64,000 bases of DNA from Halomonas sp. KAO (GCF_015595025.1 NZ_JADNRL010000026.1:1-64000); one strand, 5' to 3'; positions 7,189 to 16,655 are shown, counted from the stretch's first letter. Notes: generated by a model not told the origin, from the sequence alone. Translations and numbers: made by a program.

Positions 7189-9471
7189 TTACGGCGATTC
7201 TAACGCAAGCGGCCCGCAATCGACACCGGGCCGGATGCCGGCGCGTGCCGCATTCGGCCCCGCCAGCTCTCCCCCACCGAGACGAAACGTGAGGGCACCG
7301 TCAAGGCCGGTACTCCACTGGCAGGCCCCGGCACGCCGAAAGCGCCTGACCACCTCGGGAGCGGGATGGCCGAAGGGGTTATGCCGCCCCACGCTGTACA
7401 CCAAATGGCGTGGCGCGAGCGCCTTGACCAGCGCCGCTCCGGAACTGGTTGCGCTGCCATGATGGCCGGCCAGCAGCACGCTCACGGGGCCGCTTACCTG
7501 GTGGAGCAAGCGACGCTCGTGCTCCCTGCCCAGGTCGCCGCTGAGCAGCAGGCGATGATCACCCGCCGTGACCTCCAGCACGCAGGAGCGTTCATTGTCC
7601 GGAAGCCCCTGGGCTGAGGCCGGCGGCCATAGCAGACGAAAGTCGACGTCATCACGCCGCCACTGACGACCGGCCAGACAGGGCTCGACCCACTCCCCCG
7701 GCAGCGCGGCCGGCGGCCCCAGGTAGCGCTCGACGTCGTGCAGCGTATGGAGCGTCGCCACCCCGCCGGCATGGTCGTTGTCGTCATGGCTGAGGATCAC
7801 CATGTCGAAGGCTTGTGCCCCTGGCCACAGGGTCTCCAGCGGTGTGAACCCCGACGCGAAACGTGGCCCGGTATCATAGAGCAGCCGATAGTCCCGGGTT
7901 CGCAGCTCCACCAGCAGCCCCTGACCCACGTCATGGACCCTGACCTCTACCTCCCCCGGCGGCAGGCGTGGGGCTTGCCAGAGCAGCGGGACCAGCCCCA
8001 GCAGCAGGGTGGCGACGATCCGCAGGCGCCTGTCGAGGCCGGGCACTCCCCACAGCATGGCCAACACCAGCAGCGACAGCGCCACCGGCAATGTCTGCCC
8101 CGGGTCGGGATACCAGAGCGGCAGCCATGCGACCATCGCTTCCAGCAGCCGGGCCAGGCCATCCGTCAGCCGGGCAAACAGCCACCAGCAGGCAGCCATC
8201 ACGCCCGGCAGGGGCGCCAACAGCCAGCCCAGAAGCCCCAGGGGAACCAGCAGGCTGCTTACCAGCGGCACCGCGATGAGATTGACCAGCGGCGCGGCCG
8301 GCGCCAGGCGCTCGAAGGCCAGCAGCACGGCACCCGCCATCGCCGGGGCCAGCATCAGCTGAGTGCGCACCAGCCCCCACAACCAGCCACGCACTCCCCG
8401 CGGGCGCGGCCTGCCCTGCCAGAGCAGAATCAGCATGGCCACCGCCGCGAAGGAGAGCCACAGTCCCGGTCGCCAGGCACTGAGTGGGTCGAGCAGCAGC
8501 ACCACGGCGAGTGCCAGCCACCACCCCTGCCAGGGTCCCGGTGCATGGCGCCCGCTCGCCACCCAGAGGCCCACCAGGGCCATGACCAGGGCTCGCAGCG
8601 CCGGCGGCTCGAGCCCGGCCAGCAGTGCATAGCCGCTCGCCCCCAGCGCCGCCAGCCACCAGGGCCACACCGCCAGGCGCCAGCGCCCCGGTGTCAGCAG
8701 GCGTGCCACGCCTCGCCCCAGAAGCAGCACGACACCCGCCACCAGGCTCACATGAAGCCCGGAGATCACCATCAGATGGGTGGTGCCGCTGGCATTGAGC
8801 AGCGCCCAATCGCCATCGGAGAGTCGCTCGCTGGCTCCCAGGGTCAGCGCGGCCAGCCAGCGGCCCGCCCGGGAAGGAAGCTCCTGTTGATCGAGCAGCG
8901 CCAGCGCCATCTGCCGCGGATCGCCAGAGGCCGCCGCGAGTCGCTGCGGCGCCGGGGACTGACGAACATAGCCGGTGGCCTGGATGCCTTCACGCCATAA
9001 CCAGGCGCGATAGTCGAAGGCGCCGGGATTGGCGAGCCCACCGGGCGGCCTCAGCCTGACGGTGAACCGCCAGCGTTCACCGGTCATCATGGGAGGCGGC
9101 GCATAGACGTTGAGACGAACCCGATTCAGGCGCCGACAGGGCAGCCGGTGTGACTGAAGGGGTTGGCAACGCTCCACGCTGACGCCGAGTCGTGTCACCC
9201 TGCCCCGCTCGACCACCGACTCGAGCCGACCCTCCAGCATCAGGTCGACCCCGCCCAGCCCGGAGGGAAGCTGCCCGCCCTGCACGATCAGCACGGCGCT
9301 CGCCATCCAGGCGAGCATCAACACGCCCGCCACCGCACCTCGCCGGCGCAGGGCCAGCGCCACCAGCAGCGCCAGGCCCAACCCTTCGGCGAGTCCCGGC
9401 GGCGGATTGGCCCCCAGCCCGATACCCGACAGCACGGCAAGGGCCAGGGGAAGGGCCCATCCTCTTGGCAT
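7189..9471 (-). CDS. comEC: DNA internalization protein ComEC/Rec2
   Basis: Predicted inner-membrane DNA uptake channel, 760 residues. The order is N-terminal helices with a small soluble domain, then a long polytopic competence domain. That domain contains GTTHLMVISGLHVSLVAG near residue 240. A C-terminal metallo-beta-lactamase domain follows, with LSHDDNDHAGG and LAGHHGSATS as metal-binding motifs. The start at 9471 (MPRGWALPLALAVL) has GGAG seven bases upstream and gives a hydrophobic N-terminus. Its place before exbB matches Pseudomonas. No other competence genes are visible, so a role in transformation is inferred. Confidence 0.93.
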   Translation of the reverse strand: MPRGWALPLALAVLSGIGLGANPPPGLAEGLGLALLVALALRRRGAVAGVLMLAWMASAVLIVQGGQLPSGLGGVDLMLEGRLESVVERGRVTRLGVSVERCQPLQSHRLPCRRLNRVRLNVYAPPPMMTGERWRFTVRLRPPGGLANPGAFDYRAWLWREGIQATGYVRQSPAPQRLAAASGDPRQMALALLDQQELPSRAGRWLAALTLGASERLSDGDWALLNASGTTHLMVISGLHVSLVAGVVLLLGRGVARLLTPGRWRLAVWPWWLAALGASGYALLAGLEPPALRALVMALVGLWVASGRHAPGPWQGWWLALAVVLLLDPLSAWRPGLWLSFAAVAMLILLWQGRPRPRGVRGWLWGLVRTQLMLAPAMAGAVLLAFERLAPAAPLVNLIAVPLVSSLLVPLGLLGWLLAPLPGVMAACWWLFARLTDGLARLLEAMVAWLPLWYPDPGQTLPVALSLLVLAMLWGVPGLDRRLRIVATLLLGLVPLLWQAPRLPPGEVEVRVHDVGQGLLVELRTRDYRLLYDTGPRFASGFTPLETLWPGAQAFDMVILSHDDNDHAGGVATLHTLHDVERYLGPPAALPGEWVEPCLAGRQWRRDDVDFRLLWPPASAQGLPDNERSCVLEVTAGDHRLLLSGDLGREHERRLLHQVSGPVSVLLAGHHGSATSSGAALVKALAPRHLVYSVGRHNPFGHPAPEVVRRFRRAGACQWSTGLDGALTFRLGGGELAGPNAARAGIRPGVDCGPLALESP

Positions 9472-9583
9472 TGCCCGGCTCCGGCAATCGGGGCCGAGGC
9501 CCCATGACGAGGAAGACCACAGGTGCGGCCCCGCAGTCTTGTATGGATAATAGGCCAGGTCACGATGCCACGAACCAGTGCCC

Positions 9584-10123
9584 ATGCCGCGCCGCCTGCT
9601 ACAGCGCTATATGCCACACCCGGACGCCCTGAGGCGTCAGCGCTCGCTACGCTTCATGAGCGCCCTGATCGGCGACCCCGCCCTCTGGGTGCTGAGCCGT
9701 CGCAGCGTGGCCAACGCCTTCTCGGTGGGCCTGTTCAGCGCCATGCTGCCGATCCCCCTGCAGATGGCCATCGCCGCCGGTGGTGCCAAGCTGGCACGTT
9801 GCAACCTGCCCCTCTCGGTAGGGCTGGTATGGGTCACCAACCCGCTGACCATGCCGCTGATCTTCTATGCCAACTACCGCCTCGGGGCCTGGTTGATGAA
9901 CACCCCCGGCCGGGAAGCCCCCGAGCGCCTCTCCCCCCACTGGGTCGCCGAGCGTCTCGGCGATATCCTGCCCGCCCTGGCGGTCGGGTCGGTGGTCATG
10001 GCGGTGGTGCTGGCCCTCACCGGCAACCTGGCGGTGCGGCTACTGTGGCGCTGGCAGGTCTCGCGAAGCTGGAAGGCTCGCCACCGGCGCCGGCGCAGGA
10101 CCGGCTGTGACGACACCCTCTAG
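9584..10123 (+). CDS. DUF2062 domain membrane protein
   Basis: A 179-residue protein beginning MPRRLLQRYMPHP, the typical N-terminus of DUF2062 proteins. Residues 45-105 contain VGLFSAMLPIPLQM and VWVTNPLTMPLIFYANYRLG, the core of the domain, with two or three membrane segments. A further helix near 125-150 precedes a very basic tail. Function is unknown. It is divergent from comEC and convergent with lolD, close to comEC as in pseudomonads. A GTG two codons upstream is an alternative start. Confidence 0.85.
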   Translation: MPRRLLQRYMPHPDALRRQRSLRFMSALIGDPALWVLSRRSVANAFSVGLFSAMLPIPLQMAIAAGGAKLARCNLPLSVGLVWVTNPLTMPLIFYANYRLGAWLMNTPGREAPERLSPHWVAERLGDILPALAVGSVVMAVVLALTGNLAVRLLWRWQVSRSWKARHRRRRRTGCDDTL

Positions 10124-10175
10124 CGGTGTAAACCCCTCAGTCCCCGGGGTCACCGCCTTCTGCACCCCAACACAA

Positions 10176-10199
10176 GCGGCCGCCTCGAGAGGCGGCCGC
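10176..10199 (-). terminator. Hairpin between DUF2062 gene and lolD
   Basis: A perfect 10-bp GC-only stem (10176-10185 with 10190-10199) with a four-base loop in the gap between convergent genes. On the minus strand it is followed by TTGTGTTGGG, so it more plausibly ends the lolC-lolD transcript. The U tract is weak. Confidence 0.5.
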
Positions 10200-10234
10200 C
10201 GTGACCCTGGACAAGCTGGACTCTGAGGAGTCGC

Positions 10235-10936
10235 CTACCCGCGTGGTTGCTCGCTCAGGCGTCCTTCATCGAGGCGCAGGACACGGTCCTGATGGGCCGC
10301 CAGGGCCGGGTCGTGGGTGACGATGACAAAGGCGCAGGCGGCGGTGCGGGCCAGCTCATCCATCAATGCCAGGATCCCGGCCGCGGTGTGCTGATCCAGA
10401 TTGCCGGTGGGTTCATCCATCAGCACCAGGCTGGGGTCGGTGACCAGCGCCCGGGCTATCGCCACCCGCTGTCGCTCGCCGCCCGAGAGCTCACCGGGCT
10501 TGTGGTCGGCGCGTGATGCCATGCCGACCTTCTCCAGCAGTTGCAGGGCAGCGGCCTCGGCAACCCTCTTGCGCTGGCCCCGCACGATCAGGGGCAAGGC
10601 CGCATTCTCGACGGCGGTGAACTCGGCCAGCAGATGGTGGAACTGGTAGACGAAGCCGATATGCTGATTGCGAAAACGCCCGAGTGCCGCCTCGCCGAGG
10701 CTCGACAGCGACGCTCCGGCGATGCGCACCTCACCGCGGCTTGGCCGGTCCAGCCCTCCCAACAGGTTGAGCAGGGTGGTCTTGCCCGACCCCGAACTGC
10801 CGACGACGGCGACCCGCTCACCGGCATTGACGGTAAGGGAGAGACCATCGAGCACGGTGATGTCCTGGGGACCCTCGCGGTAGATACGCGTCAGGTCGTG
10901 ACACTCCAGCATCGTCTGCCCGAAGGTACGTTGCAT
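10235..10936 (-). CDS. lolD: Lipoprotein-releasing ATPase LolD
   Basis: Cytoplasmic ATPase that powers release of outer-membrane lipoproteins to LolA. The 233-residue protein has Walker A GSSGSGKTT, the LolD-typical YQFHHLLAEFTAVEN, signature LSGGERQR, Walker B LVLMDEPTGNLD and H-loop THD. The start at 10936 is preferred because AGGAGA stands seven bases upstream. An ATG at 10972 would overlap the lolC end by eight bases. It is downstream of a LolC/E-type permease and ends a two-gene unit. Confidence 0.93.
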   Translation of the reverse strand: MQRTFGQTMLECHDLTRIYREGPQDITVLDGLSLTVNAGERVAVVGSSGSGKTTLLNLLGGLDRPSRGEVRIAGASLSSLGEAALGRFRNQHIGFVYQFHHLLAEFTAVENAALPLIVRGQRKRVAEAAALQLLEKVGMASRADHKPGELSGGERQRVAIARALVTDPSLVLMDEPTGNLDQHTAAGILALMDELARTAACAFVIVTHDPALAAHQDRVLRLDEGRLSEQPRG

Positions 10937-10964
10937 GGAAATCTCCTGATTGGGGCTCGAAGCG

Positions 10965-12206
10965 TTATTCATAGCGCAGCACCTCCGCCGGCTGCACGCG
11001 GGCGGCCCGCCATGCCGGATAGAGGGTGGAGAAGAAGGTCAGCACCAGGGCCGAGGCGACGATATTGCCCACATCGTCCCAGTGGAGTCGCGAAGGGAGG
11101 TTGCTGATAAAGTAGACCCCGGCGTCGAGGAACTGGATTCCGAACACCGTCTCGACCCAGTCGATGATGTCGGAGATGGTCAGCGCCAGCAGCACGCCTA
11201 GCCCCACCCCTACCAGGATGCCGATGATGCCGATGGCCAGGCCCTGGACCACGAAGATGCCCATGATCGACCGAGGCGTGGCCCCGATGGTGCGCAGGAT
11301 GGCGATGTCGGCGTGCTTGTCGGTGACCACCATGACCAGCGTCGAGACGATATTGAAGGCCGCCACGGCGATGATCACCGTCAGCAGCAGCGCGATCATG
11401 CGCTTCTCCATCTGGATCGCCTGGAAGAGATTGCCGTGGGAGTAGGTCCAGTCGTAACCGCGGTAGCCGGCCCCCAGCTCGTTGACGATCGCGCGTGTCT
11501 CGGCACTGGCGGCGAACAAGTCATCGAGCTCCAGGCGCAGCCCGCCCACGGCATCCCCCAGTCGCGCCAGGGTCTGCATGTCCTCGATATGGGCATAGGC
11601 CAGGGCGGCGTCGAGATCGGCCCCGACACTGAAGATACCGCTGACGGTGAAGCGCTTGAGGCGCGGGAAGACGCCGGCCGGGGTGATCGAGGCCTCGGGC
11701 ACCAGCAGGGTGACGCGATCGCCGACCCCGACCCCCAGGCGCCGCGCCAGGATCGAGCCGAGCACGATATTCCATTCGCCGGGCTCGAGGTCGGCGAGGC
11801 TGCCCTGGCGCATGTGCTCGCCGATGATCGATACCCTGTCCTCCCACTCCGGGTGGATACCGTTGACCATGGCGCCTTCGTTGCGCCCCCCCACCGAGAA
11901 CATCCCCTGCTGCTCCACGTAGGGAGCGGCACCGATGACCCGTTCGCGCTCCATCAGCCGCTCGGCCAGCGCCTCCCACTCCACCATGCCGGTGCGCGAC
12001 TCGATCTTGGTATGGGGCACCATGCCCAGGATGCGCGTGCGCAGCTCATGATCGAAGCCGTTCATCACCGAAAGCACCAGGATCAGCACGGCCACGCCGA
12101 GCATCAGCCCCAGCATGGAGGTCAGCGAGATAAAGGAGATAAAGTGGTTGCGGCGCTTGGCGCGCACATAGCGCAACCCGATCAGGAAGGGCAGTCTATC
12201 CAGCAT
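10965..12206 (-). CDS. lolC: LolC/LolE-type lipoprotein-releasing permease
   Basis: Membrane subunit of the LolCDE exporter, 413 residues. One helix lies at about residues 25-47, a large periplasmic domain follows, and three C-terminal helices lie at about 270-300, 315-345 and 375-395. RNHFISFISLTSMLGLMLG near the N-terminus and LRTIGATPRSIMGIFVVQG in the FtsX domain are characteristic. The start at 12206 has AAGGA upstream. Only one such subunit accompanies lolD here, so it may act as a homodimer (LolF type) or have its partner elsewhere. The symbol is therefore provisional. Confidence 0.88.
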   Translation of the reverse strand: MLDRLPFLIGLRYVRAKRRNHFISFISLTSMLGLMLGVAVLILVLSVMNGFDHELRTRILGMVPHTKIESRTGMVEWEALAERLMERERVIGAAPYVEQQGMFSVGGRNEGAMVNGIHPEWEDRVSIIGEHMRQGSLADLEPGEWNIVLGSILARRLGVGVGDRVTLLVPEASITPAGVFPRLKRFTVSGIFSVGADLDAALAYAHIEDMQTLARLGDAVGGLRLELDDLFAASAETRAIVNELGAGYRGYDWTYSHGNLFQAIQMEKRMIALLLTVIIAVAAFNIVSTLVMVVTDKHADIAILRTIGATPRSIMGIFVVQGLAIGIIGILVGVGLGVLLALTISDIIDWVETVFGIQFLDAGVYFISNLPSRLHWDDVGNIVASALVLTFFSTLYPAWRAARVQPAEVLRYE

Positions 12207-12293
12207 GATGGCATTCCTTGTCGGCGAGGGCCCCATGGCAAGGCGGGTGAGCCTGCTGTAAGGCGGCGGGCGCTCATGGTAAGGCTTTTGCGC

Positions 12294-12318
12294 AGCCCCT
12301 GCATCGCCGACAGGGGCT
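12294..12318 (-). terminator. Weak hairpin after the GGDEF/EAL gene
   Basis: An 8-bp stem (AGCCCCTG with CAGGGGCT) overlapping the stop codon of the GGDEF/EAL gene, with a nine-base loop and no clear U tract. It may end that operon before lolC. Confidence 0.35.
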
Positions 12319-14614
12319 AATTCACAGGATTTGCACGGGCTCCGTCGATGGGGGGCGCGAACTCCGGGTGGGGCTCGGGCATACCGATGCAGGCCCCCTG
12401 GGCGAAGTCCACGCCCAATGCCCGCACCCTCTCCAGTACTGCGGCGTTATGAACGAACTCCGCTACCGTGACGATGCCCATCTCGCGGGCAAAGCTTACG
12501 ATGCCCCGGATCAGGGTCTCGGCATCGCTGTCGATGTCGAGCTGTCGCACCAGGCTACCGTCGATCTTGAGCAGGTCCACGTCGAGGCGCAGCAGGTGCT
12601 CAAAGTTCGAATATCCGCTGCCGAAGTCATCGATGGCGACCCGCACCCCCAGTGCCTTGGCACGAACGATAAAGGCGCTCACGGCGGTGTAGTTGTCGAT
12701 CCCCTCGGATTCGAGGATCTCGAAGATGAGTCGATCGCCGGCGCCACTCTCGGCCACCCGGGCCAATAGTGCCTCGCTGATCTCCGGGTCGACGATATCC
12801 TCGCTGGAAAGGTTCAGCGAGAACTCATGGGGCGTCTCGTCCAGCGCGACCAGGCAGCGATCGGCCATGGTCAGTGTCAGGCGATGATAGAGTCGACTGC
12901 GTCGGGCCACCTCCAGGAAGGCACCGGGGCCGACCACCTCGCCATTCCGGTCCAGCATGCGCACCAGACACTCGAACTTTTCGACACGCCCGCTCACCGC
13001 ATCCATGATCGGCTGAAAATAGGAGACGACCCGGCCCTCATCCAGTGCCTCTCCCAGCCGGTTGGCCCAGGCCAGGTTGCGCCCATAGTTGCGCCGCACC
13101 TGTACGGCCGGGTCATAGAAGACATAGGGGCGTGACTCGACACGCGCCTGCTTGAGGGCGATGCTGGCCGATGACAACAGGGTGTCCTGACCCGCCTCGA
13201 GCCGCCAGGTCGAGGCCACCCCGAGGGATAACTGCACCGGGAGCTCCTGCCCTCGCCAATCGACCCGCAGCCCGCTCAGCGCCTGGTGCAGAGCCTCAAC
13301 CATGCTACGCAGGGAGCTGTCCGTCATGGTGCCGGGTAGCCAGACCGCATGCTCATCACCCGGCATGCGATACAGCTGGCAATCATGGCAGTTGTGCGAC
13401 TCCAGCAACGCCTGAAGACTCGCGCCCAGGCGCTGGATCACGCGATCGCCACACTGATGGCCAAACAGATCATTGATCTGCTTGAAGCCGTCGACATTGA
13501 CCAACATCAGTGAGCCCTTGCGCGCGCCCCTGAGATCGGTCAGCAGGCGTGCCCGGTTGGGTAGCCCGGTCAGCGGATCGGTATAGAGAGTGCGTAACTG
13601 GCGCAGCAGTCCCGCCACCAGGAACAGGATAACTCCGGCCAGAAGCAGCAGAGCCAGCCCGATGCCGGCCAGCAGACGGAGATTGACCCCGCGCATGGGC
13701 GCCAGAACGGCATCGATTTCCGCCTGGGGCACCGCAATGCCGAACACCATCCCGGCACGGGTCGCGTCGTGATAGAGCGACCAGCGCTGGCCCGCCAGGG
13801 TGAGATCAAGACGCTTCATGCCCTCTCCCGCCGACAGGGCACCAATCTCTCGATGCAGCTTCAGGGCCGATACCTCGTCGATCAGTCGCTGGGCACGCTG
13901 CAGATCCTCGGCAACCGCGAGGCTGGTGAGGCTTCGATTTTCCTTGTCCACCAGGAAGGCGAAGGTATTCGGCGTGACCTTCACGCCGCTGACCATGCGG
14001 ATGATATCGTCGGCGATCCAGTCATTGGCAGCCATGCCCACCACTCGCCCGGCGGCATCGCGCACCGGCACGCTGACACTGACCACCGCGTCGTTGATAT
14101 GCGGCTTGAAGTAGGCCCCGGTCCAGTGGGGCTGTCGGCTGCCTTCACGCCAGGTATCGAGGCGAGGCTGTAACGCTTCCGCCTGCAACCAGTCCCGCCT
14201 CAGGGGCTCGACGAGCACCTGTTCGCCATCACGATGGGCAAACATGGCGACCGGCCGTGACAACCGCGGAAGCCACAGGGTGGCCCCACTGGCGTCGGTA
14301 AACTCTTCCAGGGTCTGCTTCAGGATGCCGGAGACCTCGGCCTCACCTGCATCCATCCCGGTCAGCAGCGCGGCGGCCCGGGACAACCCCCAGCCATTCT
14401 GCTCCATCCGTCGATGATGGGCATCGATCCGGTCGAGATTGGCATTGAAGGTTTCCATGACCTGCCGCTCACGCAGCTTGGTGAGGGCTCCCTCGGCATA
14501 GCGCAGGTTAAGCGAAGAGAGCAGCCACATGCCGCCAAAGAACAGCAGTACCAACAGCGCCAGCAGCAGCATGATCGTGGGCCGGCGCCCAAGAAAAGCG
14601 CGCCGACGCCTCAT
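12317..14614 (-). CDS. Membrane GGDEF/EAL cyclic-di-GMP protein
   Basis: A 765-residue protein. A transmembrane helix at about 14-34, a periplasmic Cache-like sensor region (40-305) and a second helix at 312-335 are followed by GGDEF (345-500) and EAL (515-745) domains. The GGDEF active site is degenerate, PGDEH at 418-422, so cyclase activity is doubtful. The EAL domain keeps key positions: Glu548 in ECL, Asn601, Glu635, the Asp pair 662-663, Lys683, Glu719 and Gln739. It is therefore probably a phosphodiesterase sensing a periplasmic ligand. Its start overlaps the upstream lipoprotein gene (ATGA), suggesting joint function. Confidence 0.9.
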   Translation of the reverse strand: MRRRRAFLGRRPTIMLLLALLVLLFFGGMWLLSSLNLRYAEGALTKLRERQVMETFNANLDRIDAHHRRMEQNGWGLSRAAALLTGMDAGEAEVSGILKQTLEEFTDASGATLWLPRLSRPVAMFAHRDGEQVLVEPLRRDWLQAEALQPRLDTWREGSRQPHWTGAYFKPHINDAVVSVSVPVRDAAGRVVGMAANDWIADDIIRMVSGVKVTPNTFAFLVDKENRSLTSLAVAEDLQRAQRLIDEVSALKLHREIGALSAGEGMKRLDLTLAGQRWSLYHDATRAGMVFGIAVPQAEIDAVLAPMRGVNLRLLAGIGLALLLLAGVILFLVAGLLRQLRTLYTDPLTGLPNRARLLTDLRGARKGSLMLVNVDGFKQINDLFGHQCGDRVIQRLGASLQALLESHNCHDCQLYRMPGDEHAVWLPGTMTDSSLRSMVEALHQALSGLRVDWRGQELPVQLSLGVASTWRLEAGQDTLLSSASIALKQARVESRPYVFYDPAVQVRRNYGRNLAWANRLGEALDEGRVVSYFQPIMDAVSGRVEKFECLVRMLDRNGEVVGPGAFLEVARRSRLYHRLTLTMADRCLVALDETPHEFSLNLSSEDIVDPEISEALLARVAESGAGDRLIFEILESEGIDNYTAVSAFIVRAKALGVRVAIDDFGSGYSNFEHLLRLDVDLLKIDGSLVRQLDIDSDAETLIRGIVSFAREMGIVTVAEFVHNAAVLERVRALGVDFAQGACIGMPEPHPEFAPPIDGARANPVN

Positions 14615-15447
14615 CGGGCATCCTCGTCATCGGCGTCGCGTATCGCGGCCGCGACCGCCTCGAGCCGTTCGCGGGCCTGGGCATCGCCACTATCGGCGGC
14701 ACGCCGATACCAGCGCATCGCTTCCTCCAGCTGGCCCTCCAGTTCGGCCATGCTACCCATATGACGCTGGGCGCGGGTATCCCCCTCCTCGGCGGACATG
14801 CGGCAGACCTCCTGGGCTTCACCCAGGTTGCGTATGGTGAAAAGCAGGTAGCAGTCGTTGCTCTTGCGCCGGCTCAGCGCCTCTTCGACCTGCTCATCGC
14901 GCTCTGCCAGAGGTGCATCGACCGTTTCGGGCTCCGGCGCCCTCTCGGGCCGGGAGCGGGCAACGGGACGATTCGCTTCCTCCTGTCGTACACGTGCATA
15001 GAAGGCGTTAACCTGGGCAGGACAGGAGTACAGATAACCACGCCGATAGAGTGCCAGATTCTCACGATTGGCGGGACGCTCGGCATACTTGTCGGCGATC
15101 GCGGCACAACGTCGATCACGCTCCCGGGAGAGGTCGGTCAGCACATCGGCATACCGAGGATCCTCGGCATGAGCCTCCAGGTAATGGGTCAACGGGTCGA
15201 TATAGGGCTGATCTAGCAGCGCCTGGCGCTCCTCGAGGAGTGCAGAGCGTATCGCCTCGTCGTCCGAAGCCTCTTCACGCCCGAACCACTCTGCCAGTCG
15301 CCGACTCCGTGCACTGACCGCCTCCCCCGCACGGGCCAGCCACTCACTAGTGGAAGCCGCCACCCCGTCACCGCCGGGAAGCATGGAGCAGCCGGCGAGA
15401 ATCAGGCCAGACAGGAGTATCACTGAAAACGAGAAATGGGCGCGCAT
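14611..15447 (-). CDS. Sel1-like repeat lipoprotein
   Basis: A 278-residue predicted lipoprotein: signal peptide with lipobox LILAGC and Cys at 20. The middle is acidic and charged. The C-terminal region (about 205-275) resembles Sel1 repeats, with EEGDTRAQRHMGSM and AMRWYRRAADSGDAQARERL. Sel1 repeats mediate protein contacts. The gene overlaps the GGDEF/EAL gene by four bases, so it may be the periplasmic or outer-membrane partner of that sensor. No specific family name is recognised. Confidence 0.75.
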   Translation of the reverse strand: MRAHFSFSVILLSGLILAGCSMLPGGDGVAASTSEWLARAGEAVSARSRRLAEWFGREEASDDEAIRSALLEERQALLDQPYIDPLTHYLEAHAEDPRYADVLTDLSRERDRRCAAIADKYAERPANRENLALYRRGYLYSCPAQVNAFYARVRQEEANRPVARSRPERAPEPETVDAPLAERDEQVEEALSRRKSNDCYLLFTIRNLGEAQEVCRMSAEEGDTRAQRHMGSMAELEGQLEEAMRWYRRAADSGDAQARERLEAVAAAIRDADDEDAR

Positions 15448-15535
15448 GCCACTCCTTGACCACCCGAGAGCAGTGGTTGGTAAGTTAAGGATACCACCCT
15501 CGTCGAAAAGGATATCAACGGCGGCTCTGCTGCTC

Positions 15536-15564
15536 TTGCATAGCGGGACCAGGCCACCTACATT
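15536..15564 (+). promoter_or_regulatory. Predicted sigma70 promoter of aguA
   Basis: TTGCAT (15536-15541), 17-bp spacer, TACATT (15559-15564). Transcription would begin about 28 bases before the aguA ATG, in the divergent gap with the lipoprotein gene. Confidence 0.55.
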
Positions 15565-15598
15565 CGCGTCCTGCCCCCAATTGACCTGGACACGATCG

Positions 15599-16654
15599 AT
15601 GGCGACACGCCTGCTCCCCGAATGGCATCCTCAGGATGCCATCCAACTGACCTGGCCTGGCCCCGAGAGCGACTGGGCCTCGATGCTGGAGCGTATCGAG
15701 GCCACGCTGGAGGCGATGGTGGTCGCCATCGCGCGCTACCAGCGGGTGCTGATCAGCGTACCCTCCCCCCAGACCCGCAGGCACCTCGCGCGACGCTTCG
15801 CCCTTCTCGGTGTTCCCGACGAACGCCTGAGGCTGGTGGTCGCCGAGGCGGACGACACCTGGGCCCGTGACCATGGCCCCCTGGCGGTGGAGCGCGATGG
15901 CCAGCTGGTGCTGCACGACTATGCGTTCACCGGCTGGGGGGGCAAGTTTCCCGCCGTCCGGGACAATACCCTGACCCGTCGCCTTGCCGAGGCCGGCACC
16001 TTCGCCTGCCCCATCAGCGAATGCGGGCTGGTACTGGAGGGAGGCGCCATCGAGAGCGATGGAGAAGGCACCCTGCTGACCACCGAGGCCTGCCTGCTCA
16101 ATCCCAACCGCAATCCCGGTCTCGACCGAGGCGGCATTGAGGCGTGGTTCCATAGGGACTTCGGTGTCACCCGGGTCCTGTGGCTGTCCAACGGCCACCT
16201 GGAGGGCGACGATACCGATAGCCACATCGACACCCTGGCACGCTTCTGCGACCCCGGCACCATCGCCTATGTACGCTGCGACGACGAGCAGGACCCACAC
16301 TACCCGGCGCTGGCGGCCATGGAGACTGAGCTCGAGACACTCAGGCGCGCCGACGGCCAGCCCTACCGGCTGGTGCCCCTGCCCTGGCCGGCCCCCTGCC
16401 GGGACCCCGAGGATGGCCATCGGCTGCCGGCCACCTATGCCAACTTCCTGATCCTCAACGGCGCCGTGCTGGTGCCTACCTACGCCGACGCCGCCGACAC
16501 CCGGGCCCTCGCCGCCCTGGCCGAGGCATTTCCGGGCCGCGATATCGTGCCCATCGACTGTCGCAGCGTGATCCGTCAGCACGGCAGCCTGCACTGCCTG
16601 ACCATGCAGCTGCCCCGCGGCAGCCTAAACATCCAGGCGACCGTAGAGATCTGA
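15599..16654 (+). CDS. aguA: Agmatine deiminase AguA
   Basis: Converts agmatine to N-carbamoylputrescine and ammonia, a step from arginine to putrescine. The 351-residue protein belongs to the peptidyl-arginine-deiminase fold family. It has WARDHGP near residue 87, the acidic NGHLEGDDTDSHID loop near 200 with the catalytic His, and the C-terminal GSLHCLTMQLPRG with the nucleophilic Cys. The start at 15599 (MATRLLPEWHPQDA) matches family N-termini and lies below a good promoter. The ribosome binding site is weak. aguB follows after about 140 bp that hold an intergenic repeat. Confidence 0.94.
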   Translation: MATRLLPEWHPQDAIQLTWPGPESDWASMLERIEATLEAMVVAIARYQRVLISVPSPQTRRHLARRFALLGVPDERLRLVVAEADDTWARDHGPLAVERDGQLVLHDYAFTGWGGKFPAVRDNTLTRRLAEAGTFACPISECGLVLEGGAIESDGEGTLLTTEACLLNPNRNPGLDRGGIEAWFHRDFGVTRVLWLSNGHLEGDDTDSHIDTLARFCDPGTIAYVRCDDEQDPHYPALAAMETELETLRRADGQPYRLVPLPWPAPCRDPEDGHRLPATYANFLILNGAVLVPTYADAADTRALAALAEAFPGRDIVPIDCRSVIRQHGSLHCLTMQLPRGSLNIQATVEI

Positions 16655-16655
16655 A

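Noticed and set aside
7738..9000. A 420-codon open frame antisense to comEC
   Set aside because: Composition is dominated by His, Gln, Pro and Arg, as expected for the complement of a Leu/Ala-rich membrane protein.
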